Positions 12,141-24,865 are shown, counted from the stretch's first letter. The stretch is DNA of 64,000 nt from Molanna angustata (GCA_963576475.1 OY754978.1:11586799-11650798), one strand, 5' to 3'. Notes: generated by a model from the letters alone, not told the origin. Made by a program: numbers and translations.

Positions 12141-12358
12141 AGCTTCACGGGCAACTAACAGGTACAATGTCAAATAATTATTTAACATGCACCAATAACA
12201 AGCTGCCACATTCTGGAGACTTACGATCTGCTTATGGTATTAATCGTCTCACAGAGCCAGACTTAAAACACAATTAAAAACTGTGTCTCCACCGGGAATC
12301 GAATCTGGGACCCTTGGATCAGTAGTCAGATACCTAACCAACTGAGCCACGAAGGCCG
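12141..12358 (-). mobile_element. SINE-B, near full length
   Basis: Reverse strand. The head is at the right (ccttcgtggctcagttggtt, B-box-like gattcgattccc), then the body with cacagtttttaattgtg and gtctggctctgtgagac, and the 3' end gttgcccgtgaagct at the left. It is colinear with 59712-59916 and 39630-39835. The head resembles an arginine-type tRNA, but the anticodon loop is too decayed to be sure. Confidence 0.85.
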
Positions 12359-13197
12359 AAGATAGAAATGATGCGACTATTTTAATTTTATGTTTCCCCC
12401 AGAGACAATCCAACTAGCAAACAAGTCGTATAAATAAGAGTTATACCTATGACTTTTAGTCGTATAGGAGTTTTATAGTGGTTATTAACTAACTCTGTTA
12501 GTCGTATAGACGTTGTACATCTGACGGTTAAGTCGTCTAACTAAATAGTCTAATTGCAACGTCCCATAAACGTTTTTGCAACGTAATTATACAAGGATCA
12601 CATAATGGTCTTAATCGAAATGTTAACTTAACAAAGCTGTATGTCATAAAAAGATTTCAGTTGTATAAAGATTTTTAAAAAGACAATATCGTCATAAAAA
12701 GGGTATTATTATAACATCTAAACAACTTATTGGCCTATAAACGTTTTAGAAAAAACTTTAATAGACGATTGTATAGTGGTATTATGGATGACTTCAATAG
12801 GACATAAAATTATTAGTGTGACGTTTATATACCTATTATTCAACAGTTGGTTTTATAAATGAAAAACAAAAACTTTTATAAAACATAATATGTAGTTGTC
12901 GATGAACCTGTTATATTCCTTTTATATGACAATATGTTTTATAGATGTTAAGTACAGACTTTTATAAAACAAAATTAAACATTTTGTTTTACATTTGGGA
13001 GAAATTAAGAGAACATAAAACGCTGAATCTAGTAATTGAATATAATATGATTTATTAAAACATCCTAATACATGATGAAGTTACATGTTAGTTAAGATAA
13101 ATATCACGTGCGTTAAAAAAGTTTTATACGTGAATTAAATCAACGGAAACCTAATGTTTATTAATATTTTTCTGCATTTTGAACAAACTTGACTTGA
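12359..13197. other. Unassigned, rich in gttttata/tataaaac motifs
   Basis: Between about 12430 and 13030 the motifs gtcgtata, ttttata and tataaaac recur many times in both orientations, like the subterminal repeats of some DNA transposons. I could not fix terminal repeats or a target duplication. Confidence 0.4.
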
Positions 13198-14066
13198 AAA
13201 AACTATGAGTCTTTTTTCCCTTTGTTTACTATTCAAGTAAGCTTTTTTCTTGGCCTTCTGGCCCTTAATCCATTGTTGACTAGCCGTCGTCGAATCGTCC
13301 TATCGCTTACAATTATACCACTCTCAGCAAGGATGTGTTGGATATCACTCGAAGTGGATCTACGGTCTTGAAGAGCTAATTTCGTTATCCTTCTGTCGTC
13401 TATCAATAACGTCTTCTGGTTTCTGCCAGATTTTACAGCATTGTGTAAACTTTTGGAGACTTTGAACCTCTCGCAGACCTTTGAACTCCAGACTTGGACG
13501 CTCTGTGTCCCAACTTTTCAGCAATTTGTTTATATGTATATCCCTCTTCTCGCAGGGTAACTGCTCTACTACATTTTGTAGGTGACCAGTAGCCTCCAAG
13601 CATGTTTCAGAAGAAGTTTCAGAATAAAATAATCTCAGAACTTGAAAAAACACTCCAACCACTTACAAATGACACAGTACAGGACGAACGACAGACTAAT
13701 AGCTCTTGCTTAGATAGGATTTCAAATATCCTCAATAATTACTTTCTAATGATCACAGACATCAAAAAAACAAATTTCCAGAAAAAAATGTGAGTAATAA
13801 TGATGATTCATATCATCAAATAGTAAGGTATATGTTCCTTACAACTCATTATGAGACAAATTAGAAAGGATTAACTAATTTTGTAAAAAAAAGTTGAAAT
13901 AATTAAGAAAATATTTATTGTTTCTTGCGAAATAAACAAAAGAAAATATTTGTCATTAAAAACAATAAGATTGCAATAAAATTTCAATGAATAAGTAAAA
14001 TGAATCACCTAGTAAGTTGAAAAATGTAGTCAAAATAAAAAGTTTTCATTCTTTTGGCCACTACTG
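13198..14066 (-). pseudogene. Tc1-like transposase, N-terminal relic with 5' TIR
   Basis: Read leftward from the inverted-repeat end at 14041-14066 (cagtagtggccaaaagaatg, a typical Tc1-family terminus). From about 13600 come the DNA-binding region, with SRAVTLREEGYTYKQIAEKL (first helix-turn-helix) and then ITKLALQDRRSTSSDIQHIL and SDRTIRRRLVNNGLRARRP (second), and AYLNSKQREKRL in a shifted frame. At least two frameshifts or stops break it. The DDE catalytic domain and the 3' TIR are missing: the match ends near 13198. Forward frames here are shadows. Confidence 0.85.
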
Positions 14067-14118
14067 AATATCACGTGTTTGTGTCACCGACACAGTAACA
14101 ACATAGTTCTCTATAAAT

Positions 14119-15205
14119 AATGGGGTGCATGCTATCTCCATGGCTCTTCAATCTATACGTTGAATGTTGCATCAGAACTTTTATGGAGGATAGCAAGGGT
14201 CTGAAATTTATTTATTTATATTCACATACACGGCCTCTTAGCCATTATAAAAATATGGTAAAAATAAAACATAAAACTCGTATTAAACAACACAACAATT
14301 AAAAAGAAAAACAACACAATAATTCATTAAAATACAAAATCTATCACACAAATCGAAATATTCATAATATGTCCCATTCCGATTCGTCTAAATTTATCTG
14401 TCTGAATTTTAGTAGGTATATGAGAAATGTCAAAACGTTGACAATTCAGTAAGTATAGTATATGAAGGATGTAAAGAGAACGTACTGAGAATGGATGCCA
14501 GCAAATCGAAGTTCAAATGGTGTTTCAAAAGAGTGATAGCAGAACAGCGTACCAAATAAAATTAGAGAACAAATGGCTCAAGCAAGTAGACGAATATGTC
14601 TATTTGGGAAGCAACGGAACACCGGAATGGACGGATTGATAAAGAGATCGAAAGAAGAGTTATGGCAAGAAACAGAGAGAATGGAGCACTTAGACCAGTT
14701 ATGAATGACCGCAACATATCAAAGGATGCTAAAGATGCCATTGATAACGCTATCTTAAAAGTGCCAACCTTGATGTATGCAAGTGAAACCTGGACATGGC
14801 AGAAGTCACATGAAATCAGAATAAATGCAGTTTAAATGAGATCACTAAGATGAATCTGTAATAGAATTTAAGATGAAGATAGATGTCATTAATAGAATGA
14901 AAATGATGAATTCATTTCATTCATTAATTGGCCACATGGGGAGAATGAATGAGGAATGCCTGACGAAGAAAATATACAATGCGCATAGGAATGAAATGAG
15001 AAATCAATGCCGCCCAAGAAAGGGATGGCATGACCATGTGAATGGTATTTTGAAAGACGAAAAGGTTAGAAGCGTGAAGAACAGATAAACATGTATAAGA
15101 AGGTGTATGAATGTTGACGAGGCGATGATTGTGTGTCAAGATATATGGCATTCAGTTTTCTCTGTCTACCATGTGAGGATCATGGCATTATGGTATGTAT
15201 AAGAA
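14119..15205 (+). pseudogene. LINE-W relic including reverse transcriptase motifs
   Basis: The longest LINE-W copy. It opens with MGCMLSPWLFNLYVECC, the RT palm segment that normally precedes the catalytic YxDD box. An insertion (14211-14399) and a deletion remove that box. The reading resumes at about 14464 with YEGCKENVLRMDASKSK, then VQMVFQKSDSRTAYQIKLEN, KQVDEYVYLGS, a frameshift near 14600, NGRIDKEIERRVMARNREN, ISKDAKDAIDNAILKVPTLM, SETWTWQKSHEIRINAV, and in another frame GHMGRMNEECLTKKIYNAHR, GWHDHVNGILKDEKVRSVK. It ends near atggtatgtataag. Several frameshifts and stops make it non-functional. It abuts a Tc1-like relic upstream and (TA)n downstream. Confidence 0.9.
14211..14399 (-). 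mobile_element. LINE 3' end nested in LINE-W
   Basis: About 190 bp with its TAAA-type tail at the left (ttatttatttata) and the block acacggcctcttagccatta, which matches the tail at 33290-33412 (reverse complement) and that at 44363-44412. Flanks gtctgaaattta (14199-14210) and gtctgaatttta (14400-14411) match at 11 of 12 positions and look like the target duplication. Confidence 0.65.
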
Positions 15206-15398
15206 TCACATACATTAGGTATGAGAAATTTTATAAATATAATAATTAAATTAGACAAATGATTTACTACAAACAAGACAAATATTGAAAATAATATTTC
15301 TATATTGCCCTCATTCAGTATAACAAAAGCTGTTTTTCATTCAAATTTTGCTTATGAGTAAAAGCATTTCTTTATAAACATTATTCTATTTCTATTTT

Positions 15399-16694
<1,296 letters not shown>

Positions 16695-17118
16695 CCCAAG
16701 TAGAATAACTGCCGTTGAAATGAGGTCTCTCAGACAAATGTGTAATAAGACATTGTGTGATTGAATAAAAAAAGTAAGCACAAGAACAGAATGTATGTTG
16801 GAAAAGGACACCACATGCAAAATAAAAATATAATATATGCCCTTAAGTGGTTCGGCCACATAGAAAGAACAGATGAAGAACAGTTGACAAAAAAATTATA
16901 CATGGCTAAAAGATGCGGAATAAGAGATAGAGGTCGGTCGAGAAAGACTCATTTAAATCACATGAATGGAATCTGATGTGTAGATAGTAGGAGAGTGTGC
17001 ATGAGGCAATGTTTGGATTAAGTGAAGCGAGAAAAGTATATCAGGAAAGGAAAGTATGGCGCTCAGTTCTCTCTGCCTACCTCAATATGAACAAGGCATG
17101 ATAGTATGTATGTAAAAA
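16695..17118 (+). pseudogene. LINE-W C-terminus, divergent copy
   Basis: Begins AVEMRSLRQMC, then ALKWFGHIERTDEEQLTKKL and YMAKRCGIRDRGRSRK in one frame, with later segments RRVCMRQCL and a shifted remnant of the WRSVLSAYP end (ggcgctcagttctctctgcc), closing with agtatgtatgta. Stops and frameshifts throughout. More diverged from the family than 938-1337. Confidence 0.8.
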
Positions 17119-17376
17119 AACACAAAATATTTATTTGTAACTAGTATATTCCTAGAAAATAAACTATCATGACGTTCGGTTTCTAAAAAAAACTGATAAA
17201 ATAAACATTTTCCTAATATTCATATAAGATATTATGAAAAATGATGTAAAAGAGTAAAATTAAATAATAATTTAACATAAACAGAGCAAATTTCACAATA
17301 ATAATGTTTATATATTACCTTTAGTCAGTATATATTATTATAAGGTCTTTGGTATATACCTAGTCAAAGATGTTCC

Positions 17377-17874
17377 GTACTCAAATTTTGTATGGAAAAT
17401 TTTCAGCGATTTTATGAAATGAGTTTGTTTAATTATTTTTTTATTTTATTATGAAAAGTTGATATTTCTTGAATGCCATTTTATGAAAGTGATGAGCCTT
17501 TTTACCTATTTGAAAATAAAAATTTCAAATTTTAAGTTTCCCGAGCTTGGGGTCACTTTGAAATATTTGACAGTTAAAAAAATTGAGAAGCACTATTCAT
17601 ATATCGTTCAAAATCTAATGGGATCTAAGTGAGCATAAGATATACAAATTTGCAAAATTTGAATAGAATCGAATGAGTACTTTAGTCTATAATCGATAAA
17701 GTAAAATGAACACGCCGTACATAGCACATAGCACACACACACAGATACATTGTGATGAAACTTTCAGAATACAATCTCAGCATGATACTAGTTGATAATC
17801 TGCAAAAAAAAAAATACCCTTAAAAATTGCGAAATCATAACTCCCCACTATATCACCTTGTGTTAGTGAGGAGT
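17377..17874. mobile_element. TIR element E, left-truncated copy
   Basis: Same orientation as 11391-11925 and about 85 percent identical over its length. The right end tagtgaggagt (17864-17874) is intact; the left terminal repeat is missing. An extra ctccccactatatcacc just inside the right end resembles a second copy of the terminal motif. Confidence 0.8.
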
Positions 17875-18573
17875 AAAAATATTTGGAGAGTGTCTTAATA
17901 ATATTTGTTTTAATTTTTTTCTTTTTGATTTATATATTCATGGTTATAAATGTCAAGACCGGGTAAACGCAATGGATCTGTTATGTTGAAAAAAATACGA
18001 AAAAAGATATTTGCAATTATAATATGGCATGTTTTATTAATTTTGTATGTTATTTAATTATAATTATACCACTGACAATATTACAAAGTATGTATTGAAA
18101 TATTCTTTCATTTATCTCCTGTGATCAATAAGGATAATGTTTGATATTAAAATATTTTTTCTTCTCACTACCTCAAAGTATTTCGTTAGGAGATATTAAT
18201 AAAAAAAAATTATGGCTTATTTTTAATATTTTTAACTAATTCATTCCTGCATGATTTTTTTTTCGCGTACCACGGTTTGGGAACCGTTGGCTTGTGTGAT
18301 CGCCGACTCAAATGGGGTACAAGTTTGTAATCAGTAGCGGCTCATCATGTAAATATTTGTCATCTCAAACTTCATGTTGGATGATGGATGACCACATGGT
18401 GCCACCTCCTCCGAAGCCAGTTTCGAATTTGACTTTTTAAGATTCCAGGTCCTATTAGTTTTGTTGGATGTTTCGTCGGTTGTCTTATTCGAAACGTTTA
18501 TGCGGATGAAGGTGAACAGTTTTTAACGCGCGGATGCTGGTCGAATGAAAGCAAATAAATATCGCTGTACCTA
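17875..18573. other. Mostly unassigned
   Basis: Contains cgcgtaccacggtttgggaa at about 18266, whose reverse complement resembles hAT termini, but no partner end or target duplication was found. Confidence 0.4.
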
Positions 18574-18835
18574 CTACATATAAGGCCAAAATATTAAATA
18601 TTTAAAACGAAATTTGACAAATTTTTGTCTTAAATCTTTATTATAAATTTCAATGTCTGTATGTATCTTTTTTTGTTTTATAGTGTTCAATTCATTCAAA
18701 TAATTATCTCTCGATAAGGGAATTTTTAAAAGTCTAGTAATCATTGAATGAAAGGTTGACATCTTTTGTGACACGGGGTCGTTAGAAGAGTTATGTATTA
18801 GATTCTATGTAAAAGAGAGACTGGTTTCTCTTACA
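18574..18835 (-). pseudogene. Retroelement RT C-terminal fragment
   Basis: Reverse-strand frame IHNSSNDPVSQKMSTFHSMI followed by TRLLKIPLSRDNYLNELNTI, with one stop just before it. This pattern (SxHPxxxK, then RLxxIPLSxxxxxxEL) is found downstream of the RT palm in some non-LTR and Penelope-like elements. No catalytic motif is present. I am confident it is a retroelement relic, not which clade. Confidence 0.55.
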
Positions 18836-19814
18836 CTATCGAAAAGCAAGAGGAGGCTGTTTCTTAAATCTTGGACAACGTCGAGGAGAAGCAATAACTG
18901 GTGAATGTTTTGGTACCACGATAGTTTTGGTCAGTCCGATTTTCGAAGAAATATGAAATTTTGATCTTCCATATCTTCAAACTATCGTAATTGCACAAAC
19001 TTCAGCTTAATAATCTGAGTCTATGAGGTATGGTTCTAGTGCACCATTTGAACCTATGATGCGCTGCTATTAGTTGCAGAACACTAGACTAGATTAAATT
19101 ATTCGCAATATACCTGCATATCAATCTGTTGGTACATTCGTCTTGAAGATGTGACGTCTCTAGTTCCCATGATGGACTTGAAAGATCTGACGAACCGATT
19201 GGACTAACGAACGTGTTGTCCTCCACTTTCCACCACATCACTACCGCATGCCTCCGTGTTTAGATGTCTCCATTAATGATACGCAGCTAGTGACATTCAA
19301 TACACTTTACGAGCGAATGTATAACTCTGTCCAAGAGCCGGAAAACTAATCAAAGGAAATAATATTGTGTTTGATAATTTATCAAAAAACGTTGCTCTGC
19401 AAATTGTGCCGTTAAGAATCAAATGGTCCAGATGTACCACAATTAATAACCTGATAGTTTTATAAAAAAAAACATGTATGTTGAGACACTTCATTAAGAA
19501 CATAAGCTGGTATAACGAAATATTTATTGAGAAAAGCTAAGCAATGGGAGGATCATCTCAATCTTGACTTATTGGTCTGGGAAGGGAGTTTAGGACGCTG
19601 CCACGATATAAGAAGAAGCTAAGCAATTCTGTTCCTTTCCGAATTACAAAATAATACTTAAAAATTCTAACACTTTTCGTTTCTACGAATAGACACAACC
19701 TCTTTCTCTCTTCTTTCTTTGTTGGTGTGATAATAATGTGACGTGTTTATCTTTCTTTATGTATTTTGATATAAATATAATGTACCTACTACTACACTAT
19801 TTATGGCCTCACGT
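18836..19814. other. No recognised feature
   Basis: Less AT-rich than average around 18840-19300, but no coding frame or repeat match was found. Confidence 0.45.
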
Positions 19815-19870
19815 GGTTAGTTGGGAGAAATTGCCTTATGGCAATAAACCCGCCATTGTACACATTATTG
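19815..19870 (+). mobile_element. SINE-A 3' fragment
   Basis: ggttagttgggagaaattgc, tatggcaataaacccgccat and a degraded tail; head absent. Confidence 0.65.
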
Positions 19871-21033
19871 TAGATAAAGTAAATAAAAAATATTTTTATT
19901 TCATATCGATATAGTCAGTTCATCTTTCTCATAAGGGAGTAGAAAAAACAGCGCGGTGCCATGTGAGGTAGTAGCCAAGTTCAAGAATGAATTAAAGAGC
20001 TAATATCACAAGATGAGGAATATTGAACATATGATTATCTTTATTAAATTAAACATGCGATAAAATCACCATTACATGCGAATTATTAATTCACTCTATA
20101 AAAATATCGTTGATAACTTGTAAATCTATGATTTTAGCATAAGTGCGCCCAAAGCATAAATAAACAATTATCGTCTTGTTGAAAAGCATTATTTTCTTAA
20201 ATCATAAGCAATTTTCCAAGAAGAGATAAACGCTCCGGGGAAATTGGAATAATATTAAAAGTGATGAGCTTTAGTAGTCTTATTATTATTATTTCACAAA
20301 ACTATGACAGAAATGAGACTTGGACGTTTCGTACTTAGTATTTTTTTGATACATAAACTAAAGGAACAAATAACGTACGAATGTACGTTAGAATGCCAAA
20401 TTTGCAATGTATCTACGTGTCTATCTACGTGAAATTATCAATTGTTACTAAAAGAAAATAATTTATTGTATAAAAACATGTCCAATAAAATAAATATATA
20501 TTATAAATCTAAACAAATAAAATAATTTATCCAAACAGTCACAGGTATTTTTTATAATATATGAAGAAAATTAATGACGAGATAATATGCGTCATGTGAT
20601 ATTTGAAAAAATATGTAATTTTTTTTTATATCAAATATTTAAAAAAAAATTTCCACCACTTTTGAGTGTTTAGTTTATCTATTTAATAACTGGTTTCAGA
20701 GCTGATTTGCTCCCTCATCCGAACATATTTTAACAAAACGTAAAATTATATATTAACCGTGTGTAGTGATACTGTCGTTGGTGGGCGAAGTTTAAACTAC
20801 ATAGAGTAAGGGGTGATGGGTTTTTACGGGCACGTAACGGGAACAGCTCTGAGATATATTCAAAAGTGGAGAATCAAAGAAAACTTGTAATTTTAATTTA
20901 ACAATATTATTAATATGTAGTTTTTTTTTAAATGGAAATTTTTTACTTTGTATCGAGGCTTTACGTAGCTTGGTTGTAGAGAATGGGTTCGTTTCCAAAG
21001 ACGAATTATTATTGAATTAACATATTTTTTTAA
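19871..21033. other. No recognised feature
   Basis: AT-rich. The reverse ORF 20792-20998 has no motif I could assign and no second copy here. Confidence 0.45.
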
Positions 21034-21200
21034 ACGAATGAATATATCCTTGTAACAAAAAAATATACATCTTCACACATTCCTTAAATTAAGCACAAAT
21101 GCTTGTACTATAGGTGAACGAAATCGGTCGTGGTAGGATTCAAACTCGCGACAACTGCATTACTAAACCAGCGCATTAACCGCTCCTGCTACCAGCCATC
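21034..21200 (-). mobile_element. SINE-C
   Basis: Reverse strand. The tRNA-like head is at the right (gatggctggtagcaggagcg, then cgcgagtttgaatcctacc as B box), the body with cgatttcgttcacctatag and agcatttgtgctta, and the 3' end aaggatatattcattcgttt with a poly(A)-like run at the left. Colinear with 38393-38556 and 62102-62283. Confidence 0.85.
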
Positions 21201-22086
21201 TAAATAGTCATTAAAAATAAAAACATGTTAAACAGAACTGTCACTCGAAACTATACCCATTTGATATATACACTAGTATTGTTATTTCGTCATTTTAATC
21301 TAATTAAACTTCTTTTAATTAAATTTTCAAAATAGCAAAAAATAAATTTGACTAAAATAAATTTGACATTGAACCCAGAGTCTTAATAAACCCACCGTTG
21401 TGGAATATATTATTGTAATTTAGTTACATAAACACATATTTGGTTGCAGTATATTGACAATGGAGAATCAGGAGAAACCAGCATTTCTTCAACTTAAAAT
21501 TTAAACGAGAAAGCAAGATATTATGCAATATATTAAAAAATAAATCAGCTATTGATTAACTGTTTTAAACATTTTTTATTCAATTAACGCCATCACGATG
21601 GAGTTTCATCACTAAATGTCTATCGACAAAATAAGTTTACTAAAATTAAATTATCAAAGCTGTGGAGACATCAAGATAAAATCTTAAAGACCGATTCTAT
21701 TTATATAAAATCTCTCCATCACTAGCTAACGTTTAATTACTCACGTATAAACAAGCATAAGCTTGTTTTATGACATTGTCTGTAAGCTTATATTGTACAA
21801 CGTTCCAGGAATTGATTTACAGGATATGCATCTCATGAAATTATCACAACCAATTAACTCCTCATTTTCAAAGTCTCACCTGCATCTCATTTGTCAGTCA
21901 TGTTGAATAGATGATTTTCTAAGTTGAAAGTAGCATTTTTAAAAAGGTCAACAATTCCTAGTTCTTGAATGGCAATGGTGTCAATGAGTTGACAGGTTCC
22001 AAGAACCAAAATGATCGTCTAGTAAATGAGATGAGTCTTTAGAAACATTTTATGTGATACTAAATTTAGATAATTAAGTAGCAGAG
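21201..22086. other. No recognised feature
   Basis: AT-rich, unassigned. Confidence 0.45.
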
Positions 22087-22366
22087 TGCTTGCCTGAGTG
22101 CCTTGAGGTGGTTTGGACACATTGAAAGAACGAACGATGAAAAACTGAAAAAAAATACATGGGAGTAAGAGACAGAGTGAATAGCAGGGGTCGCCCCAGA
22201 AAGGGATGGCATGACCAAGTGAATGATATTTTGAAAGAAGGAAACATAAGAAGCTTGAAAAATCGACGAGCATGTATGAGACAATGCATGGATGTAAAGG
22301 AAGTCAGGAATGTGGGCAAAAATAGTTTGGCTCTAGGTTCTCTCTAATTACCCCGTAAGGGACATG
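22087..22366 (+). pseudogene. LINE-W C-terminus, split by a hAT element
   Basis: CLRWFGHIERTNDEKLKK, then in the frame from 22159 RGRPRKGWHDQVNDILKEGN and NRRACMRQCMDVKEVRN, reaching the ccccgtaagggacatg end. The last part (ggcgtaatggtacgtatgta) continues at 22672 after the 297-bp insertion. Frameshift near 22155. Confidence 0.85.
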
Positions 22367-22663
22367 CAGGGGCGTGCCTAGAACTTTCGGACTAGGCAAA
22401 CCCTGAAAAAAATTAGGAAATGTCGAAAATTTTATGTTTTTTTAGCACCATTGTTCATTAGAGTGGCCATGAAAATATTTTAAAAGCACATGCACAAAAT
22501 AATATTTATATTTGTGGCCCTGTCAAGCATCGTATCTACATACGGTTCAATTTGTAATCTTGTTTCAATAAAATAGACAAAAAAAGATTAGGTTTTGAAT
22601 TTCTTAACTTAATATTCATAGGCAAGCCAAATTTTCGGCTTCTATAAGCAATTCCGCTACTGC
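22367..22663. mobile_element. hAT-type non-autonomous element with 8-bp TSD
   Basis: Inserted in a LINE-W tail. gggacatg occurs at 22359-22366 and again at 22664-22671, where the uninterrupted tail (for example at 60220) has it once. An 8-bp duplication and ends caggggcg / cgctactgc (imperfect inverted repeats, exact border uncertain by one base) fit the hAT superfamily. No transposase coding. It must be younger than the LINE-W copy. Confidence 0.85.
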
Positions 22664-22696
22664 GGGACATGGCGTAATGGTACGTATGTATGTACG
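22664..22696 (+). mobile_element. LINE-W tail, distal part
   Basis: gggacatggcgtaatggta and gtatgtatgta, the continuation of 22087-22366. Confidence 0.85.
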
Positions 22697-23553
22697 GTAG
22701 CAGAATGCTACTGTGCTAGACTTGCAATCCAGTGTTCTATTAAACTATTAAGCGCTACGGTATAAAGAGAATTTAGAATCTGTTAACATATGAAATTATA
22801 GAGAAAATTACACACTGACGATGGAAAACCATTCAGATCCATATTTATGCTGTAACGTACCTAACACATGATATAAGTATGAAGTCGAATGAATTTATAA
22901 TTTGGATTATACAGGAAGGCAAATTTTGATTGAACGCAATACACACGAAGTGTATACAATAAACAAAATGCCTAAAATATCGAAAAAAAAACATCTCTTC
23001 ACTAATCACATAGATAAAAATGATAATGTATTAGGATAGCATAAAAAGAGAAAAGCTACGCGTATCTCGACATATTGTCTTTCCCACGTTCTGCATATTT
23101 AACCCGAAGGGAGAGTTTATCGTTATAAACATGGCATATTATAAAACAACTTTGTACATAGACTCGCCTTTGTACCCGTTATGTTATGGACACTGGTTAA
23201 TTATCATATTATTTGTAAGTTGTTCAGAGGAGTACCTATGTATGTGTGATGCCTTCCATACAAGTACAGATTGGTTGACGTTGATACATTTTCGTTTTAT
23301 TTTACTACATTGTGGCGCTACTGAATACATAATAAAGACTTTACTTTGTGCATATAAATTTTATCTACGGTATGTATTTATTTACTATATAAGGTACTTT
23401 CTTTATATTGTAGAATATATATACAATCCACGTTATGCTTATTTTGATTCTGGCATTCTGGTGATAGTATTTTTCATGTATCTATGCACATAATATTAAT
23501 ACATTAAATGTATGCTGAAGGGGTACCTACTGAACTAACTTCACATATTCAAA
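22697..23553. other. No recognised feature
   Basis: The 120-aa frame at 23131-23493 is hydrophobic and tyrosine-rich, as expected from chance AT-rich reading; no family recognised. Confidence 0.45.
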
Positions 23554-23660
23554 GTAACAGCCCCAGAACAGGTTTAGCCTAGTGGAGCGTTACTTACTTA
23601 ACCTAAATATGTACATATGTTTGTGTATTAACAATAAATAACTAAAAAACAAATTAAATC
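23554..23660 (+). mobile_element. LINE-like 3' end with nested stem-loop
   Basis: The stem-loop at 23554-23593 has an outer stem gtaac...gttac extended by GC and CC/GG pairs, and an inner core agaacaggtttagcctagtg. It is followed at about 60 bp by an aataaataac tail. The same architecture occurs at 27958-27997, 31735-31770 and 61883-61918 on the opposite strand. Confidence 0.55.
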
Positions 23661-23811
23661 TATTGTGCAATAAAAATAATAGTTTATAAAATTAAACTAT
23701 TTTATAAATATCTTCATTTTTATTAAATGTTAGCTATTTCATTATATGGGGAAAAAATTAAGACTATGTATAATTTCAAAAGAACATTGAAAAAGAAATC
23801 GGTCACCTCTG

Positions 23812-24141
23812 CGACAAGACACGTGGAAAATCAGGTACAACCACGAACTACAGAGCCTATTCAAGGAATCAAATATCGTCCAAACGATAAAAATAAGGAG
23901 GCTCCGCTGGTAAGGACACGTGCATCGTATGGTCGATGACCAGTCACCGAAAAGAATCCTCACAACACAGCCGAAGGGAAGAAGAGGTGTGGGAAGGCCT
24001 AAACTATGATGGATGGATGGAGTCGAGAGGAACCTTCAGAAAGCTGGTGTGCGGAATTAGAGAGAAAAGGTCATGGATAGGGTGCAATGGTGACGATTTC
24101 TTGAGGAGGCCATGGCCCAGCCTGGGCTGTGGATCCACTGA
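23812..24141 (+). pseudogene. LINE-X ORF C-terminus (110 codons, 4 stops, no frameshift)
   Basis: One uninterrupted phase from RQDTWKIRYNHELQSLF through NIVQTIKIRRLRW, GHVHRMVDDQSPKRILTTQ, GRRGVGRPKL, WMDGVERNLQKAGVRN and REKVMDRVQW to FLEEAMAQPGLWIH and a stop, then a short (TGA)n tail. Four internal stops; at least two are explained by CGA-to-TGA changes at expected Arg positions. This is the C-terminal region of a non-LTR endonuclease-RT polyprotein, 5'-truncated. It is the same family as 47128-47515. Confidence 0.85.
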
Positions 24142-24507
24142 TGATGTATGTCCTTGTTTACATATTTATCAGCAACGTCGAATAAAAATGAAAAATATAG
24201 ATTGGTGGTGGCAGAGCGATTGGCGCACCGGGGTTTTTTATTTCCTTGATTTGCGGTTGTAGTTCCCAAGGAGAACACACTTAGACCAATTGGCCCATTG
24301 TGATACCACAAATACGGCTGTCCTCCCCCTTAATAACCCACCCTGAAGCAAACTGAGTGGCAAATGAATGCCATAACGTCTCCGATACACGGTGAAATGT
24401 GAATGTTTTTAAAAAATGATATATACCTACATTTAAATAGATCCTCGACGACAGTATAAACTTAAAGTTGAGACAAATAATGGTCAAGTGTTATGTGTGG
24501 TTTCACC
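24142..24507. other. No recognised feature
   Basis: GC content somewhat above average, probably further decayed LINE sequence, but nothing I can name. Confidence 0.4.
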
Positions 24508-24777
24508 AATATTAAGCTCCGTAAAGTGTTGTACTTCGGCCATATTCTGAGAGGTGAAAAGTATGCCATCCTTCAGCTCGTCATGAACGGGAAGATTGAG
24601 GGTCGTAGAGGGGTCGGAAGAAGGCAGCTTTCCTGGCTATGAAACATCCGTGAATGGACCGGTATATGAACTGTGGAAGAGCTGTTTCGCACTGCACAGG
24701 ACAGGGAGGCTTTCTCTATGGTGGTCGTCAACGTCGGGCATACCTGTTATATGATACAACAAGAACAAGAAGAAGTT
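24508..24777 (+). pseudogene. LINE-Y ORF C-terminus
   Basis: Single phase: NIKLRKVLYFGHILRGEKYA, ILQLVMNGKIEGRRGVGRRQ, LSWL, stop, NIREWTGI, stop, TVEELFRTAQDREAFSMVVV, then a (GAA)n tail. This pattern (RKxxYFGHxxR, LQxxMxGKIEGRRGxGRR, LFRxA) is typical of the C-terminus of non-LTR polyproteins in insects. Two in-frame stops; RT domain absent. Confidence 0.85.
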
Positions 24778-24865
24778 ATATGTGGTCAGTGCTGCTTTAT
24801 GGGGTATAGACTCTCCATACTCTCCTTGAGTAAGGATGGATATATTTTTTAACTTTTTTTTTGGA

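Noticed and set aside
12380..13060. Possible DNA transposon with gttttata/tataaaac subterminal repeats
   Set aside because: No terminal inverted repeat or target duplication could be fixed by eye, so it is left as unassigned sequence.
18266..18292. hAT-like terminus (reverse complement of cgcgtaccacggtttgggaa) and a similar one near 10690-10715
   Set aside because: Single ends only, with no partner end or 8-bp duplication visible.
20686..20998. 68-codon reverse ORF and neighbouring aacgacagtatcac block
   Set aside because: Looks like an old repeat but has no second copy in the window and no motif.
22683..22760. tRNA-like stretch ggtagcagaatgctactg...
   Set aside because: No convincing cloverleaf or B box; at most a very old SINE head.
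23131..23493. 120-codon forward ORF
   Set aside because: Composition is what chance AT-rich reading gives (Tyr, Ile, Phe, Leu); no motif, no start-context or conservation support.
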